Assembly: GCF_000017205.1 (NCBI RefSeq)
Contig: NC_009656.1
Coordinates: 1,306,001-1,370,000 of the forward strand
Source: Pseudomonas paraeruginosa PA7
GTDB taxonomy: Bacteria; Pseudomonadota; Gammaproteobacteria; Pseudomonadales; Pseudomonadaceae
DNA length: 64,000 bases
Direction of reading: 5' to 3'
Of the stretch, positions 10,250-20,321 are shown piece after piece. Position numbers and translations under genes: made by a program. The stretch's first letter is position 1; each line of letters begins with the position of its first letter. Under the pieces are notes generated by a model. That model did no database searches, was not told where the DNA came from, and saw nothing but the letters and a program-made list of their open reading frames with translations.

Positions 10250-10573
10250 ATGGCCATCAGCATGACCGAAGCCGCCGCCAAGCATGTGCAGCGCTCCCTG
10301 GAGGGGCGCGGCAAGGGCGAGGGTATCCGTCTTGGCGTGCGCACCACCGGTTGTTCCGGGCTGGCCTACGTCCTCGAGTTCGTCGATGAACTGGCGGCCG
10401 AGGACCTGGTCTTCGAAAGCCATGGCGTGAAGGTCATCATCGACCCGAAAAGCCTGGTCTATCTCGACGGCACCGAGCTGGACTTCACTCGCGAAGGGCT
10501 CAACGAAGGCTTCAAGTTCAACAACCCGAACGTTCGTGGCGAATGCGGCTGCGGCGAAAGCTTCAACGTCTGA
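10250..10573 (+). CDS. iscA: Iron-sulfur carrier IscA
   Basis: A 107-residue A-type carrier with the three cluster/iron-binding cysteines Cys35 (TGCSGLAY), Cys99 and Cys101 (GECGCGESF). IscA delivers clusters, especially to [4Fe-4S] targets. Its place between iscU and hscB is the standard isc order. AAGGAG lies upstream of the ATG. Confidence 0.98.
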   Translation: MAISMTEAAAKHVQRSLEGRGKGEGIRLGVRTTGCSGLAYVLEFVDELAAEDLVFESHGVKVIIDPKSLVYLDGTELDFTREGLNEGFKFNNPNVRGECGCGESFNV

Positions 10574-10580
10574 GGCTGGC

Positions 10581-11102
10581 GTGGGTAAACCCTGTCATTT
10601 CGCCCAGTTCGACCTGCAACCGACTTTCCTGGTCGATCTCGATGAGCTCGGCCGGCGTTACCGAGAGTTGGTGCGCAGTGTCCACCCCGACCGTTTCGCC
10701 GACGCTCCCGAGCGTGAGCAGCGCCTCGCCCTGGAGCGCGCGGCGCAGCTGAACGATGCCTACCAGACCCTGAAGAGCGCTCCGCGCCGGGCCCTGTACC
10801 TGCTGACCCTGAATGGTCGCGAGTTGCCGCTGGAAGCGACGGTGCAGGATCCGGAGTTCCTCTTGCAGCAGATGCAGCTGCGCGAGGAGCTCGAGGAGCT
10901 GCAGGACAGCGCCGACCTGGCCGGCGTGGCGACCTTCAAACGCCAGCTGAAGGCCGCACAGGCCGAGCTGGAGGGTGAGTTCGCCGCGTGCTGGGACGAT
11001 GCGCGGCGCCGCGAAGAGGCCGAGCGCCTGGTCCGCCGCATGCAGTTCCTCGACAAGCTGGCGCAGGAAGTGCGACAGCTGGAAGAGCGACTCGACGATT
11101 AA
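10581..11102 (+). CDS. hscB: Co-chaperone HscB
   Basis: A J-domain protein of 173 residues with His35-Pro36-Asp37 in SVHPDRF, which stimulates the HscA ATPase; the C-terminal three-helix bundle binds IscU. The start is GTG 10581 (protein [13 protein letters not shown]), seven bases after the iscA stop. A longer in-frame reading would overlap iscA and does not resemble HscB. The ribosome site is weak, suggesting coupling to iscA translation. Confidence 0.96.
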   Translation: MGKPCHFAQFDLQPTFLVDLDELGRRYRELVRSVHPDRFADAPEREQRLALERAAQLNDAYQTLKSAPRRALYLLTLNGRELPLEATVQDPEFLLQQMQLREELEELQDSADLAGVATFKRQLKAAQAELEGEFAACWDDARRREEAERLVRRMQFLDKLAQEVRQLEERLDD

Positions 11103-11142
11103 TCCCTGCGGCCGTGGCCGCACCCCATAGTTAAGACAGAGC

Positions 11143-13002
11143 ATGGCCCTACTGCAGATCGCCGAGCCCGGTCAGAGCCCCAAGCCCCATGAGCGTCGCC
11201 TGGCGGTTGGGATCGACCTGGGTACCACCAATTCGCTGGTCGCCGCGGTGCGCAGCGGCGTCGCCGAGCCTTTGCCGGATGCCCGCGGGCGTCTGATCCT
11301 GCCTTCCGCGGTGCGCTACCACGCCGACCGTGCGGAAGTGGGCGAGGGTGCCCGCGCGGCCGCCGCGCAGGACCCGCTGAATACCATCATTTCAGTCAAG
11401 CGCCTGATGGGGCGCGGCCTGGAGGACGTCAAGCAGCTGGGCGAGCAGTTGCCCTACCGCTTCCGCCAGGGCGAGTCGCACATGCCTTTCATCGAGACCG
11501 TGCAGGGCCTGAAGAGCCCGGTGGAAGTCTCGGCGGACATCCTCCGGGAACTGCGTCAGCGCGCCGAGACCACTCTCGGTGGCGAACTGGTAGGCGCGGT
11601 GATCACCGTGCCGGCCTATTTCGACGACGCCCAGCGCCAGGCGACCAAGGACGCCGCGCGGCTGGCGGGGCTGAATGTCCTGCGCCTGCTCAACGAGCCG
11701 ACCGCCGCCGCCGTGGCCTATGGCCTGGACAAGGGCGCGGAAGGCCTGGTTGCCATCTACGACCTGGGTGGCGGCACCTTCGACATTTCCATCCTGCGCC
11801 TGACCCGGGGCGTCTTCGAGGTGCTGGCCACCGGTGGCGACACCGCCCTGGGCGGCGACGACTTCGACCATGCCGTCGCCGGCTGGGTGATCGAGCAGGC
11901 GGGGTTGTCCGCCGACCTCGATCCGGGCCGCCAGCGCGAATTGCTGCAGATCGCCTGTGCAGCGAAGGAGCGCCTGACCGACGCGACCTCGGTGAGCGTC
12001 AGCTACGGCGATTGGCGCGGAGAGCTGAGCCGGGCGAAGCTCGACGAGCTGATCGAGCCGTTCATCGCCCGCAGCCTCAGGTCCTGCCGGCGCGCGGTGC
12101 GCGACTCGGGCATCGACCTGGAGGAGATCCGCTCGGTGGTGATGGTCGGCGGCTCGACCCGCGTGCCCCGGGTGCGCTCGGCGGTCGGCGAGTTGTTCGG
12201 CTGCGAGCCGCTGACCGACATCGACCCGGACCAGGTGGTTGCCATCGGCGCGGCCATCCAGGCCGACGCCCTGGCCGGCAACAAGCGTGGCGAGGAGTTG
12301 CTGTTGCTGGACGTGATCCCGCTGTCGCTCGGCCTGGAGACCATGGGTGGGCTGATGGAGAAGGTGATCCCGCGCAACACCACGATCCCGGTGGCGCGCG
12401 CCCAGGAGTTCACTACCTACAAGGATGGCCAGACGGCCATGATGATCCATGTGCTGCAGGGCGAGCGCGAGCTGGTGAAGGATTGTCGTTCGCTGGCGCG
12501 CTTCGAACTGCGTGGCATCCCGCCGATGGTGGCGGGCGCGGCGAAGATCCGCGTGACCTTCCAGGTCGACGCCGATGGCCTGCTCGGCGTTTCCGCGCGC
12601 GAACTCAGCTCCGGCGTCGAGGCCAGCATCCAGGTCAAGCCCTCCTATGGACTGACCGATGGCGAGATCGCACGGATGCTCAAGGACTCCTTCGACTATG
12701 CCGGCGACGACAAGGCGGCGCGCGCGTTGCGCGAGCAGCAGGTCGAGGCGCAACGGCTGCTGGAGGCCGTGCAGTCGGCGCTGGACGCCGACGGCGAGCG
12801 CCTCCTGGACGAAGAGGAGCACCTGGCCATCGCGGCGCAGATGGACAGCTTGCGTGAACTGGCCGGCGGTAGCGATACAGCGGCCATCGAGAACCAGATC
12901 AAGCGCCTGTCCCAGGTAACCGATGCTTTCGCCGCGCGGCGGATGGATGCGACCGTGAAGGCCGCTCTCTCCGGACGCCGGCTCAACGAAATCGAGGAAT
13001 GA
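11143..13002 (+). CDS. hscA: Fe-S assembly Hsp70 chaperone HscA
   Basis: A specialised Hsp70 of 619 residues that, with HscB, releases clusters from IscU. Actin-like ATPase motifs: [51 protein letters not shown] and [10 protein letters not shown]. The beta-sandwich substrate domain follows from about residue 390 and a helical lid ends the protein. The stop is just upstream of the fdx start, so translation is coupled. Confidence 0.98.
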   Translation: MALLQIAEPGQSPKPHERRLAVGIDLGTTNSLVAAVRSGVAEPLPDARGRLILPSAVRYHADRAEVGEGARAAAAQDPLNTIISVKRLMGRGLEDVKQLGEQLPYRFRQGESHMPFIETVQGLKSPVEVSADILRELRQRAETTLGGELVGAVITVPAYFDDAQRQATKDAARLAGLNVLRLLNEPTAAAVAYGLDKGAEGLVAIYDLGGGTFDISILRLTRGVFEVLATGGDTALGGDDFDHAVAGWVIEQAGLSADLDPGRQRELLQIACAAKERLTDATSVSVSYGDWRGELSRAKLDELIEPFIARSLRSCRRAVRDSGIDLEEIRSVVMVGGSTRVPRVRSAVGELFGCEPLTDIDPDQVVAIGAAIQADALAGNKRGEELLLLDVIPLSLGLETMGGLMEKVIPRNTTIPVARAQEFTTYKDGQTAMMIHVLQGERELVKDCRSLARFELRGIPPMVAGAAKIRVTFQVDADGLLGVSARELSSGVEASIQVKPSYGLTDGEIARMLKDSFDYAGDDKAARALREQQVEAQRLLEAVQSALDADGERLLDEEEHLAIAAQMDSLRELAGGSDTAAIENQIKRLSQVTDAFAARRMDATVKAALSGRRLNEIEE

Positions 13003-13007
13003 GCGAG

Positions 13008-13346
13008 ATGCCGCAGATCGTGATTCTGCCCCACGCCGAGCACTGCCCCGAAGGTGCGGTATTCGAGGCCCAGCCCGGCGAAACCATCCTGGATGCCGCG
13101 CTGCGCAATGGCATCGAGATCGAGCATGCCTGCGAGAAGTCCTGCGCCTGCACCACCTGCCACGTGATCGTCCGCGAGGGCTTCAATTCCATGGAGCCCT
13201 CCGACGAACTCGAGGACGACATGCTCGACAAGGCCTGGGGCCTGGAGCCCGACTCGCGCCTGTCCTGCCAGGCGGTCGTGGCGGAGAAGGACCTGGTGGT
13301 CGAGATCCCCAGGTACACCATCAACCAGGTGTCCGAAGGCCACTGA
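13008..13346 (+). CDS. fdx: ISC-type [2Fe-2S] ferredoxin
   Basis: An adrenodoxin-type ferredoxin of 112 residues donating electrons to cluster assembly. Ligands Cys42, Cys48, Cys51 and Cys87 fit CxxxxxCxxC...C; an extra Cys46 sits inside the loop, as in E. coli Fdx. GAGGA at 12994-12998 is correctly spaced for ATG 13008 but far too close to the in-frame ATG at 12999, so the shorter start is chosen. Confidence 0.95.
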   Translation: MPQIVILPHAEHCPEGAVFEAQPGETILDAALRNGIEIEHACEKSCACTTCHVIVREGFNSMEPSDELEDDMLDKAWGLEPDSRLSCQAVVAEKDLVVEIPRYTINQVSEGH

Positions 13347-13371
13347 GCCTGATGGAAGGAAGGAGCGCGCG

Positions 13372-13572
13372 ATGAGCCTGAAATGGACCGATGTGCTGGA
13401 GATCGCCATCCAGCTCGACGAAAGCAAGCCGGATGTCGACCCGCGCTACGTGAACTTCGTCGATCTGCGGCGCTGGGTAGTGGAACTGCCGGAGTTTTCC
13501 GACGATCCACAGCGTAGCGGGGAGAAGGTCCTGGAGGCGATCCAGGCCGCCTGGATCGAGGAGCGGGACTAG
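13372..13572 (+). CDS. iscX: Fe-S assembly protein IscX
   Basis: A 66-residue acidic protein of the YfhJ family (LKWTDVLEIAIQLDE...PRYVNFVDLRRWV). IscX binds IscS and iron and tunes the desulfurase. Good AAGGAG upstream. It is the last gene of the isc operon, with a terminator-type hairpin 30 bases after its stop. Confidence 0.96.
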   Translation: MSLKWTDVLEIAIQLDESKPDVDPRYVNFVDLRRWVVELPEFSDDPQRSGEKVLEAIQAAWIEERD

Positions 13573-13601
13573 CCATAGGCCTGCCCTACGCATTTGCCGG
13601 G

Positions 13602-13632
13602 AACCCGCGTATAATTCGCGGGTTTTATTTTA
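13602..13632 (+). terminator. isc operon terminator, overlapping a candidate ndk promoter -10
   Basis: Stem AACCCGCG (13602-13609) / CGCGGGTT (13617-13624) followed by TTATTTT. The loop contains TATAAT (13610-13615) with a GC-rich discriminator after it. The same bases may therefore serve as the -10 of an ndk promoter, though no good -35 is visible. The terminator reading is the better supported of the two. Confidence 0.7.
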
Positions 13633-13681
13633 GGTAAGGCCTGAAATCGCCCGCGAGCGCGTTCCAGGCCTGGCATGTCTG

Positions 13682-13778
13682 GCCTGGGGCCAGGCACAGC
13701 CACGCTGACTCCGGCCCTTTCGGGCCGTTTTCGTCAGCGTCCTGAACGAATCACGGCGTCCCGCCCCGCTGGCGGGGC
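13682..13778 (+). other. Structured leader upstream of ndk
   Basis: Three successive stems precede ndk. The first is TGGCC/GGCCA near 13680-13693. The second has outer stem ACGCTGAC (13702-13709) / GTCAGCGT (13733-13740) around an inner GGCCctttcGGGCC. The third is GCCCCGC (13763-13769) / GCGGGGC (13772-13778). None has a clean T-run directly after it, although TTTT lies inside the second element. They would form a folded 5' leader of the ndk mRNA or a small RNA; function unknown. Confidence 0.5.
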
Positions 13779-13815
13779 CGCCCAAGCTAGACAACCTTGT
13801 TTCGGAGTTTTTCCA

Positions 13816-14247
13816 ATGGCACTGCAACGCACCCTGTCCATCATCAAGCCGGACGCCGTCTCCAAGAACGTGATCGGCGAAATCCTGACCCGCTTCGAAA
13901 AAGCCGGCCTGCGCGTCGTCGCGGCGAAGATGGTTCAGCTGTCCGAGCGCGAAGCCGGTGGTTTCTACGCCGAGCACAAAGAGCGTCCGTTCTTCAAGGA
14001 CCTGGTTTCCTTCATGACTTCCGGTCCGGTTGTAGTCCAGGTCCTGGAAGGTGAGGACGCCATCGCCAAGAACCGCGAGCTGATGGGCGCCACCGATCCG
14101 AAGAAGGCCGACGCCGGCACCATCCGCGCCGACTTCGCCGTTTCCATCGACGAGAACGCGGTCCACGGTTCCGACTCCGAGGCTTCCGCCGCTCGCGAAA
14201 TCGCCTACTTCTTCGCGGCTACCGAAGTCTGCGAGCGCATTCGCTGA
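13816..14247 (+). CDS. ndk: Nucleoside diphosphate kinase
   Basis: A 143-residue kinase that equilibrates (d)NTP pools through phospho-His117 in [12 protein letters not shown]. Other signatures: [18 protein letters not shown] and [17 protein letters not shown] 13816 has GGAG eight bases upstream; an in-frame extension to 13675 reads through the structured leader and has no homology. rlmN follows after 24 bases. Confidence 0.98.
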
Positions 14248-14271
14248 TCGACCGCAGGTGAGGGTGAAGCC

Positions 14272-15408
14272 ATGACGACCGCCACCGGCAAAGTGAACCT
14301 GCTGGGCCTGACCCAGCCGCAACTGGAACAGTTCTTCGAGTCCATCGGCGAGAAGCGCTTCCGTGCCGGTCAGGTCATGAAGTGGATTCACCACTTTGGC
14401 GTCGATGACTTCGACGCCATGACCAACGTCGGCAAGGCCTTGCGCGAAAAGCTCAAGGCCTTCGCCGAGATCCGCGGTCCCGAGATCGTCAGCCAGGACA
14501 TCTCCGCCGACGGCACCCGCAAGTGGGTGGTCCGGGTAGCGTCCGGCAGCTGTGTCGAGACCGTGTACATTCCCCAGGGCGGACGCGGCACGCTGTGCGT
14601 TTCCTCCCAGGCGGGCTGCGCCCTGGACTGCAGTTTCTGCTCCACCGGCAAGCAGGGCTTCAACAGCGACCTGAGCGCCGCCGAGGTGATCGGCCAGGTG
14701 TGGATCGCCAACAAGTCGTTCGGCACCGTCCCGGCCAAGATCGATCGTGCCATCACCAACGTGGTGATGATGGGCATGGGCGAGCCGCTGCTGAACTTCG
14801 ACAACGTGGTCGCCGCCATGAACATCATGATGGACGACCTCGGCTATGGCATTTCCAAGCGCAAGGTGACCCTGTCCACCTCCGGCGTGGTGCCGATGAT
14901 CGACAAGCTCGGCGAGGTGATCGACGTTTCCCTTGCGCTGTCGCTGCACGCGCCGAACGACGAGCTGCGCAACAGGCTGGTGCCGATCAACAAGAAGTAT
15001 CCGCTGACGATGCTGCTGGACGCTTGCCGCCGCTATATTTCCCGTCTCGGCGAGAAGCGCGTGCTGACCGTCGAGTACACCCTGCTCAAGGATGTGAACG
15101 ATCAGCCCGAGCATGCTGAGCAGATGATCGCATTGCTGAAAGACACGCCTTGCAAGATCAACCTGATTCCGTTTAATCCATTCCCGCACTCCGGCTACGA
15201 GCGTCCGAGCAACAATGCCATCCGGCGTTTCCAGGACCTGCTGCACAAGGGCGGCTTCAACGTGACCGTCCGTACCACCCGTGGCGACGACATCGACGCG
15301 GCCTGCGGCCAGTTGGTCGGCCAGGTCATGGACCGCACCCGCCGGAGCGAGCGTTACATTGCCGTCCGCCAGTTGGCCGAGTCCGAGTCGGCGGCGAATC
15401 GAAATTGA
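14272..15408 (+). CDS. rlmN: Dual-specificity 23S rRNA/tRNA adenosine-C2 methyltransferase RlmN
   Basis: A radical-SAM enzyme that methylates C2 of A2503 in 23S rRNA and A37 in some tRNAs. In the 378-residue product the [4Fe-4S] site is Cys116, Cys120 and Cys123 (CxxxCxxC in [14 protein letters not shown]), and the methyl-carrying/resolving Cys345 lies in [12 protein letters not shown]. It also has [13 protein letters not shown] and [10 protein letters not shown]. Upstream of pilF, as in other pseudomonads. Confidence 0.98.
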   Translation: MTTATGKVNLLGLTQPQLEQFFESIGEKRFRAGQVMKWIHHFGVDDFDAMTNVGKALREKLKAFAEIRGPEIVSQDISADGTRKWVVRVASGSCVETVYIPQGGRGTLCVSSQAGCALDCSFCSTGKQGFNSDLSAAEVIGQVWIANKSFGTVPAKIDRAITNVVMMGMGEPLLNFDNVVAAMNIMMDDLGYGISKRKVTLSTSGVVPMIDKLGEVIDVSLALSLHAPNDELRNRLVPINKKYPLTMLLDACRRYISRLGEKRVLTVEYTLLKDVNDQPEHAEQMIALLKDTPCKINLIPFNPFPHSGYERPSNNAIRRFQDLLHKGGFNVTVRTTRGDDIDAACGQLVGQVMDRTRRSERYIAVRQLAESESAANRN

Positions 15409-15425
15409 TTGAGAGGAGGGTTCCG

Positions 15426-16184
15426 ATGACTGTACGCGCCGCGCTGGTGTTCCTGTTGGCAATCGGGCTGACGGGCTGCGTGACGAGCGGAGATCAGAAT
15501 CCCCTGAAGACCGACAAGGGCCGTGACGAGGCGCGCGACGCCTACATCCAGCTCGGCCTGGGCTATCTGCAGCGCGGCAGTACCGAGCAGGCCAAGGTGC
15601 CGCTGCGCAAGGCCCTGGAGATCGACCCCTCCAGCGTCGATGCGCACGCCGCGCTGGCGGTGGTGTTCCAGACCGAGATGGAACCCCGGCTGGCCGACGA
15701 GGAATACCGCAAGGCGCTCGCCGGCGACAGCCGCAACGCCCGCATCCTGAACAACTACGGTGGTTTCCTCTACGAGCAGAAACGCTACGAGGAGGCCTAC
15801 CGGCGCTTCGTCGAGGCCAGCCAGGACAACCTGTATCCCGAACGCTCGCGTGTGTTCGAGAACCTCGGCCTGGTTTCCCTGCAACTGAAGAGGCCGGCAC
15901 AGGCCAAGGAGTACTTCGAGAAGTCCCTGCGCCTGAACCGCAACCAGCCCCGCGTCGCGCTGGAAATGGCCGACCTGCTCTACAGGGAGCGCGAGTACGT
16001 GCCGGCTCGCCAGTACTATGATCTCTTTGCCCAGGGCGGCGGGCAGAATGCCCGTAGCCTGCTGCTGGGTATCCGTCTCGCGAAGGTCTTCGAGGATCGC
16101 GACACGGCAGCCAGTTACGGCCTGCAATTGAAACGCCTGTACCCAGGCTCTCCCGAATACAAGGAATTCCAGGCGGAAAAATGA
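15426..16184 (+). CDS. pilF: Type IV pilus pilotin PilF
   Basis: An outer-membrane lipoprotein of 252 residues that localises and multimerises the secretin PilQ. The start MTVRAALVFLLAIGLTGC gives a lipobox with Cys18 and is preceded by AGGAGGG; a longer in-frame start would spoil the signal peptide. The mature part is a run of TPR repeats (AYIQLGLGYLQRGSTEQAKVPLRKALEIDP and following). Its stop overlaps the start of the rodZ-like gene (ATGATGA). Confidence 0.96.
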   Translation: MTVRAALVFLLAIGLTGCVTSGDQNPLKTDKGRDEARDAYIQLGLGYLQRGSTEQAKVPLRKALEIDPSSVDAHAALAVVFQTEMEPRLADEEYRKALAGDSRNARILNNYGGFLYEQKRYEEAYRRFVEASQDNLYPERSRVFENLGLVSLQLKRPAQAKEYFEKSLRLNRNQPRVALEMADLLYREREYVPARQYYDLFAQGGGQNARSLLLGIRLAKVFEDRDTAASYGLQLKRLYPGSPEYKEFQAEK

Positions 16185-17227
16185 TGAAAGCGCCGCAGCC
16201 CGAAGTCGTAGCCACCGCTTCCCGTCAGAATCCCGGGGAAACCTTGCGCCAGGCGCGCGAGCAGAAGGGCCTGTCGCTGTCGCAGGTGGCCGGGCAGCTG
16301 AACCTGACCGAGAATTCGTTGCGCCAGTTGGAGAACGGGGCGTTCGACAAGTTGCCGGGACACACCTTCTCGCGAGGCTACATCCGTGCCTACGCCAAGC
16401 TCATGGGCCTCGACCAGGCCGAACTGGTCAACAGCTTCGATCATTTCACCGGCACCAACGCCAGCGGCAGCACCGTACAGAGCCTGGGCCGGGTCGCCGA
16501 ACCGGTGCGCCTGTCGCGCAACGTGCTGCGCATCGTCAGCCTGCTGCTGCTCGCGCTGCTGATCGGCTTCGGTTACTTCTGGTGGCAGGAGCACTCCGCG
16601 CGCAACCCGGAAACCGCCGGCCTCAGCCTCGAGCATGTCGAGGTGGAGAGTGCCGACGGCACCACCGAGATCCATACCCTGGACGAGCCTGAAGACCAGG
16701 CGGTGGCCGAGGCGCAGAAGGAGGGCGGGCAGCCGCCCGTCGAGGTCTCCCCGGAAATCGCCGCGCAGGCCGAAGGTACGCCGCCGGCCGCGACCGAGGG
16801 TGGCCAGGTTCCCGCCGCCCCGGCCCAGCAGGGTTCCGTCGCCGCGCCGCAGCAACCTGCCACCGCGCCTGCCGCTCCAGCCGCCAGCGCTCCCGGTGCA
16901 GCACCCGGCGCCCCGCTCACGGCCAGCCCGGCGGCGCCCGCCGCGCCGGGCGAGCCCGCCGTGGCTCCGTTGGTGGCCGGTGAAGGCCAGGGCGTGGTCA
17001 AGGTACAGTTCGTCGCCGACTGCTGGACCCAGGTCACCGACGCCAATGGCAAGGTCCTGGTCAGCGCGCTGAAGCGCAAGGGCGACAGCCTGGAGCTGGC
17101 TGGCAAGGCTCCGCTGGAGCTGCGTCTCGGCTTCGCCCGTGGCGCGCAGGTCAGCTACAACGGTCAGCCGGTGGACGTGACGCCCTTCGTCCGCGGCGAG
17201 ACGGCCCGTCTGAAGGTAGGACAATGA
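16181..17227 (+). CDS. rodZ: RodZ-like HTH and membrane cytoskeletal protein
   Basis: 348 residues with an N-terminal helix-turn-helix domain (residues 15-80: [20 protein letters not shown] ... [12 protein letters not shown]). One transmembrane segment spans about residues 111-130, a long Pro/Ala/Gln-rich linker runs to about 265, and the C-terminal periplasmic domain ([19 protein letters not shown]) is the DUF4115 type. This architecture is RodZ, which links MreB to the elongasome. It overlaps pilF by four bases and ispG by four bases, giving a tightly coupled string. Confidence 0.9.
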   Translation: MMKAPQPEVVATASRQNPGETLRQAREQKGLSLSQVAGQLNLTENSLRQLENGAFDKLPGHTFSRGYIRAYAKLMGLDQAELVNSFDHFTGTNASGSTVQSLGRVAEPVRLSRNVLRIVSLLLLALLIGFGYFWWQEHSARNPETAGLSLEHVEVESADGTTEIHTLDEPEDQAVAEAQKEGGQPPVEVSPEIAAQAEGTPPAATEGGQVPAAPAQQGSVAAPQQPATAPAAPAASAPGAAPGAPLTASPAAPAAPGEPAVAPLVAGEGQGVVKVQFVADCWTQVTDANGKVLVSALKRKGDSLELAGKAPLELRLGFARGAQVSYNGQPVDVTPFVRGETARLKVGQ

Positions 17228-18339
17228 GCATTCATAGCGCTTCTCCGATCACTCGTCGCAAGTCCCGGAAAATCTGGGTCGGCAATGTCCCGGTGGGCGG
17301 CGACGCGCCGATCGCCGTGCAGAGCATGACCAACACCGAGACCTGCGACGTCGCCGCCACCGTGGCGCAGATCCGTCGCCTGGAAGATGCCGGCGCGGAC
17401 ATCGTGCGGGTCTCGGTGCCGGACATGGACGCTGCCGAGGCGTTCGGCAAGATCAAGCAGCAGGTCAACGTGCCGCTGGTGGCGGACATCCACTTCGACT
17501 ACCGCATCGCCCTGCGCGTTGCGGAGCTGGGCGTGGACTGCCTGCGCATCAACCCGGGCAATATCGGTCGCGAGGACCGGGTCAAGGCGGTGGTCGACGC
17601 CGCGCGCGAACGCAACATCCCGATCCGTATCGGCGTCAACGCCGGGTCGCTGGAAAAGGACCTGCAGAAGAAATACGGCGAACCCACGCCGGAAGCCCTG
17701 CTCGAATCGGCCATGCGCCATGTCGATCATCTCGACAAGCTGGATTTCCAGAACTTCAAGGTCAGCGTCAAGGCCTCCGACGTGTTCATGGCCGTCGCCG
17801 CCTATCGCCTGCTGGCCAGGCAGATCGAGCAACCCCTGCACCTGGGTATCACCGAGGCCGGCGGCCTGCGTTCCGGCACCGTGAAGTCCGCGGTGGGCCT
17901 GGGCATGCTGTTGGCCGAAGGGATCGGCGACACCATCCGGATTTCCCTGGCGGCCGACCCGGTGGAGGAGATCAAGGTCGGTTTCGACATCCTCAAGTCC
18001 CTTCACCTGCGCTCCCGTGGCATCAATTTCATCGCCTGCCCGAGCTGCTCACGACAGAACTTCGACGTGGTGAAGACCATGAACGAGCTGGAGGGGCGCC
18101 TGGAAGACCTGCTGGTACCGATGGACGTGGCCGTGATCGGTTGCGTCGTCAATGGTCCGGGCGAGGCCAAGGAGGCCCACGTCGGCCTCACCGGCGGCAC
18201 CCCGAACCTGGTGTACATCGACGGCAAGCCGTCGCAGAAACTGACCAACGACAACCTGGTGGACGAGCTGGAACGGCTGATCCGCCAGAAGGCGGCCGAG
18301 AAGGCCGAGGCCGATGCGAGCCTGATCGCCCGCGGCTGA
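17224..18339 (+). CDS. ispG: 4-hydroxy-3-methylbut-2-enyl-diphosphate synthase (flavodoxin)
   Basis: IspG (GcpE) reductively opens MEcPP to HMBPP in the MEP isoprenoid pathway. The 371-residue product has the TIM-barrel N-terminus ([18 protein letters not shown]) and the [4Fe-4S] ligands Cys272 and Cys275 (CPSCSRQ) and Cys307 ([10 protein letters not shown]), with the conserved Glu nearby. It is an Fe-S enzyme a few kilobases from the isc operon. ATG lies within the rodZ stop (ATGA). Confidence 0.98.
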   Translation: MSIHSASPITRRKSRKIWVGNVPVGGDAPIAVQSMTNTETCDVAATVAQIRRLEDAGADIVRVSVPDMDAAEAFGKIKQQVNVPLVADIHFDYRIALRVAELGVDCLRINPGNIGREDRVKAVVDAARERNIPIRIGVNAGSLEKDLQKKYGEPTPEALLESAMRHVDHLDKLDFQNFKVSVKASDVFMAVAAYRLLARQIEQPLHLGITEAGGLRSGTVKSAVGLGMLLAEGIGDTIRISLAADPVEEIKVGFDILKSLHLRSRGINFIACPSCSRQNFDVVKTMNELEGRLEDLLVPMDVAVIGCVVNGPGEAKEAHVGLTGGTPNLVYIDGKPSQKLTNDNLVDELERLIRQKAAEKAEADASLIARG

Positions 18340-18359
18340 CCAGCGTTTAAGGACCCTAC

Positions 18360-19649
18360 GTGAGCAAGTCCCTGCAAGCCATCCGTGGCATGAACGACAT
18401 CCTGCCGGAGCAGACTCCGGCCTGGCGCTATCTGGAACGCACCTTCGCCGGCCTGCTGGACGGTTACGGCTACAGCGAGATCCGCCTGCCCATCCTCGAA
18501 TTCACCGAGCTCTTCGCCCGCGGTATCGGCGAAGGCACCGACGTGGTCGACAAGGAGATGTATACCTTCCTCGACCGCAACGGCGAATCCCTGACCATGC
18601 GCCCCGAAGGCACCGCCGGTTGCGTGCGCGCCGTGCTCGAACACGGCCTGAGTGGCGGTGGCCAGGTACAGAAGCTGTGGTACACCGGGCCCATGTTCCG
18701 CTACGAGAAGCCGCAGAAAGGCCGCTACCGGCAGTTCCACCAGATTGGCGTGGAAGTCTTCAACCTGCCCGGCCCGGACATCGACGCCGAACTGATCATC
18801 CTCACCTGGCGCCTGTGGCAGAAGCTCGGCATGGCCGACGCGGTGACCCTGCAACTCAACACCCTGGGTTCCAGCGAGGCACGCGCACGTTATCGCGAGG
18901 CCCTGGTGGCCTACCTGCAGGAGCGCTTCGAGCAGCTCGACGAGGACAGCCAGCGGCGCATGACCACCAACCCGCTGCGGATCCTCGACAGCAAGGTGGA
19001 GAGCACCCAGGCTCTGCTGGTCGGTGCGCCGACCCTGCACGACTACCTCGACGAAGAGTCGATCGCCCACTTCGAGGGTCTCAAGGCCCGCCTGGATGCG
19101 GTCGGCCTGCGCTACGAGATCAACCAGAAGCTGGTGCGCGGCCTCGACTACTACTGCCGCACGGCGTTCGAGTGGGTCACCGACAAGCTCGGTGCCCAGG
19201 GCACCGTTTGTGGCGGCGGCCGCTACGACGGGCTGGTCAGCCAATTCGGCGGCAAGCCGACCCCGGGCGTCGGTTTCGCCATGGGTGTGGAGCGCCTGGT
19301 GCTGCTGCTGGAGACCCTCGACGTGATCCCGGCGGAACTGAACCGTCCGGCCGACCTGTACGTCTGTGCCTTCGGCGAACCGGCGGAACTGGCCGCCCTG
19401 GCCCTGGCCGAACAGCTGCGCAGCTCGATTCCCGGCATACGCCTGCTGGTCAACGCCGGCGCCGGCAGCTTCAAGAGCCAGTTCAAGAAGGCCGACAAGA
19501 GCGGCGCGCGCTACGCCCTGATCCTCGGGGAGGACGAGGTGGCCAATCGCGTGGTAGGTTTCAAGCCCCTGCGTGACGAGGGCGAGCAACAAAGCATTGC
19601 CTGGGACGCTCTGCCCGAGCACCTGGCAGCCTGTCTGGCACAGGCTTGA
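18360..19649 (+). CDS. hisS: Histidyl-tRNA synthetase
   Basis: A class II synthetase of 429 residues. Motif 2 is [20 protein letters not shown], the histidine-binding signature is [15 protein letters not shown], and motif 3 is [15 protein letters not shown]. The C-terminal anticodon-binding domain covers about residues 330-429. The start is GTG 18360 ([17 protein letters not shown]) with AAGGA seven bases upstream. Confidence 0.98.
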   Translation: MSKSLQAIRGMNDILPEQTPAWRYLERTFAGLLDGYGYSEIRLPILEFTELFARGIGEGTDVVDKEMYTFLDRNGESLTMRPEGTAGCVRAVLEHGLSGGGQVQKLWYTGPMFRYEKPQKGRYRQFHQIGVEVFNLPGPDIDAELIILTWRLWQKLGMADAVTLQLNTLGSSEARARYREALVAYLQERFEQLDEDSQRRMTTNPLRILDSKVESTQALLVGAPTLHDYLDEESIAHFEGLKARLDAVGLRYEINQKLVRGLDYYCRTAFEWVTDKLGAQGTVCGGGRYDGLVSQFGGKPTPGVGFAMGVERLVLLLETLDVIPAELNRPADLYVCAFGEPAELAALALAEQLRSSIPGIRLLVNAGAGSFKSQFKKADKSGARYALILGEDEVANRVVGFKPLRDEGEQQSIAWDALPEHLAACLAQA

Positions 19650-19675
19650 GAACATAAAGAATAGGAGTGATTGGG

Positions 19676-20320
19676 GTGACATCGCGTACCGAAGACGAAG
19701 ACCTGGCGCAGATCAAGGACTGGTGGCAGCGCAACGGCAAGCCGCTGGTCACCGGCGGCATCCTCGCGCTGGCAGTGGTATTCGGCTGGCAGGCCTGGCA
19801 GAAGTACCAGACCAACCAGGCGCAGGGCGCCTCGATCGTCTACCAGCAACTGATCGAAACCGCGCTGAACCCGGCTGGCCAGCCGGACACCGCGAAAGTG
19901 GCGGAACTGGCCGGCAAGCTGAAGAGCGAGTTCGGCGGTACCCACTACGCCCAGTACGGCAGCCTGTTCGTGGCCAAGGTCGCGGTCGACAGCGGCAAGC
20001 TGGATGACGCCGTTGCCGAGCTGAAGGCGGTCATGGACAAGCCGGCCGACGCCACCCTCGGCGAACTGGCGCGGCAGCGCCTGGCCCGGGTTCTGGCGGC
20101 CCAGGGCAAGGTCGAGGAAGGCCTGAAGCTGCTCGAAGGCGATGCCGACAAGGCCTACGTCTCCACCCGTGAGGAGCTCAAGGGCGACCTGCTGGTGCAG
20201 CTCAAGCGCACCGACGAGGCGCGCGCGGCCTACGAGAAAGCCAAGCAGTCGCTGCCCGAAGACGGTGCCGGCGACGCCCTGCAGATCAAGCTCGACGACC
20301 TGTCCAAGGGAGAGGCCTGA
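19676..20320 (+). CDS. yfgM: YfgM-like tetratricopeptide membrane protein
   Basis: 214 residues starting at GTG 19676; TAGGAG at 19662-19667 is well spaced for this start but overlaps the alternative GTG at 19667. One transmembrane segment at about residues 22-40 (GKPLVTGGILALAVVFGWQAW) is followed by a TPR-like periplasmic domain (TPR_21), with ALNPAGQPDTAKVAELAGKL and a repeat-rich C-terminus. YfgM is an ancillary SecYEG/PpiD-associated chaperone component. Its place between hisS and bamB is conserved in gammaproteobacteria. Confidence 0.88.
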   Translation: MTSRTEDEDLAQIKDWWQRNGKPLVTGGILALAVVFGWQAWQKYQTNQAQGASIVYQQLIETALNPAGQPDTAKVAELAGKLKSEFGGTHYAQYGSLFVAKVAVDSGKLDDAVAELKAVMDKPADATLGELARQRLARVLAAQGKVEEGLKLLEGDADKAYVSTREELKGDLLVQLKRTDEARAAYEKAKQSLPEDGAGDALQIKLDDLSKGEA

Positions 20321-20321
20321 G

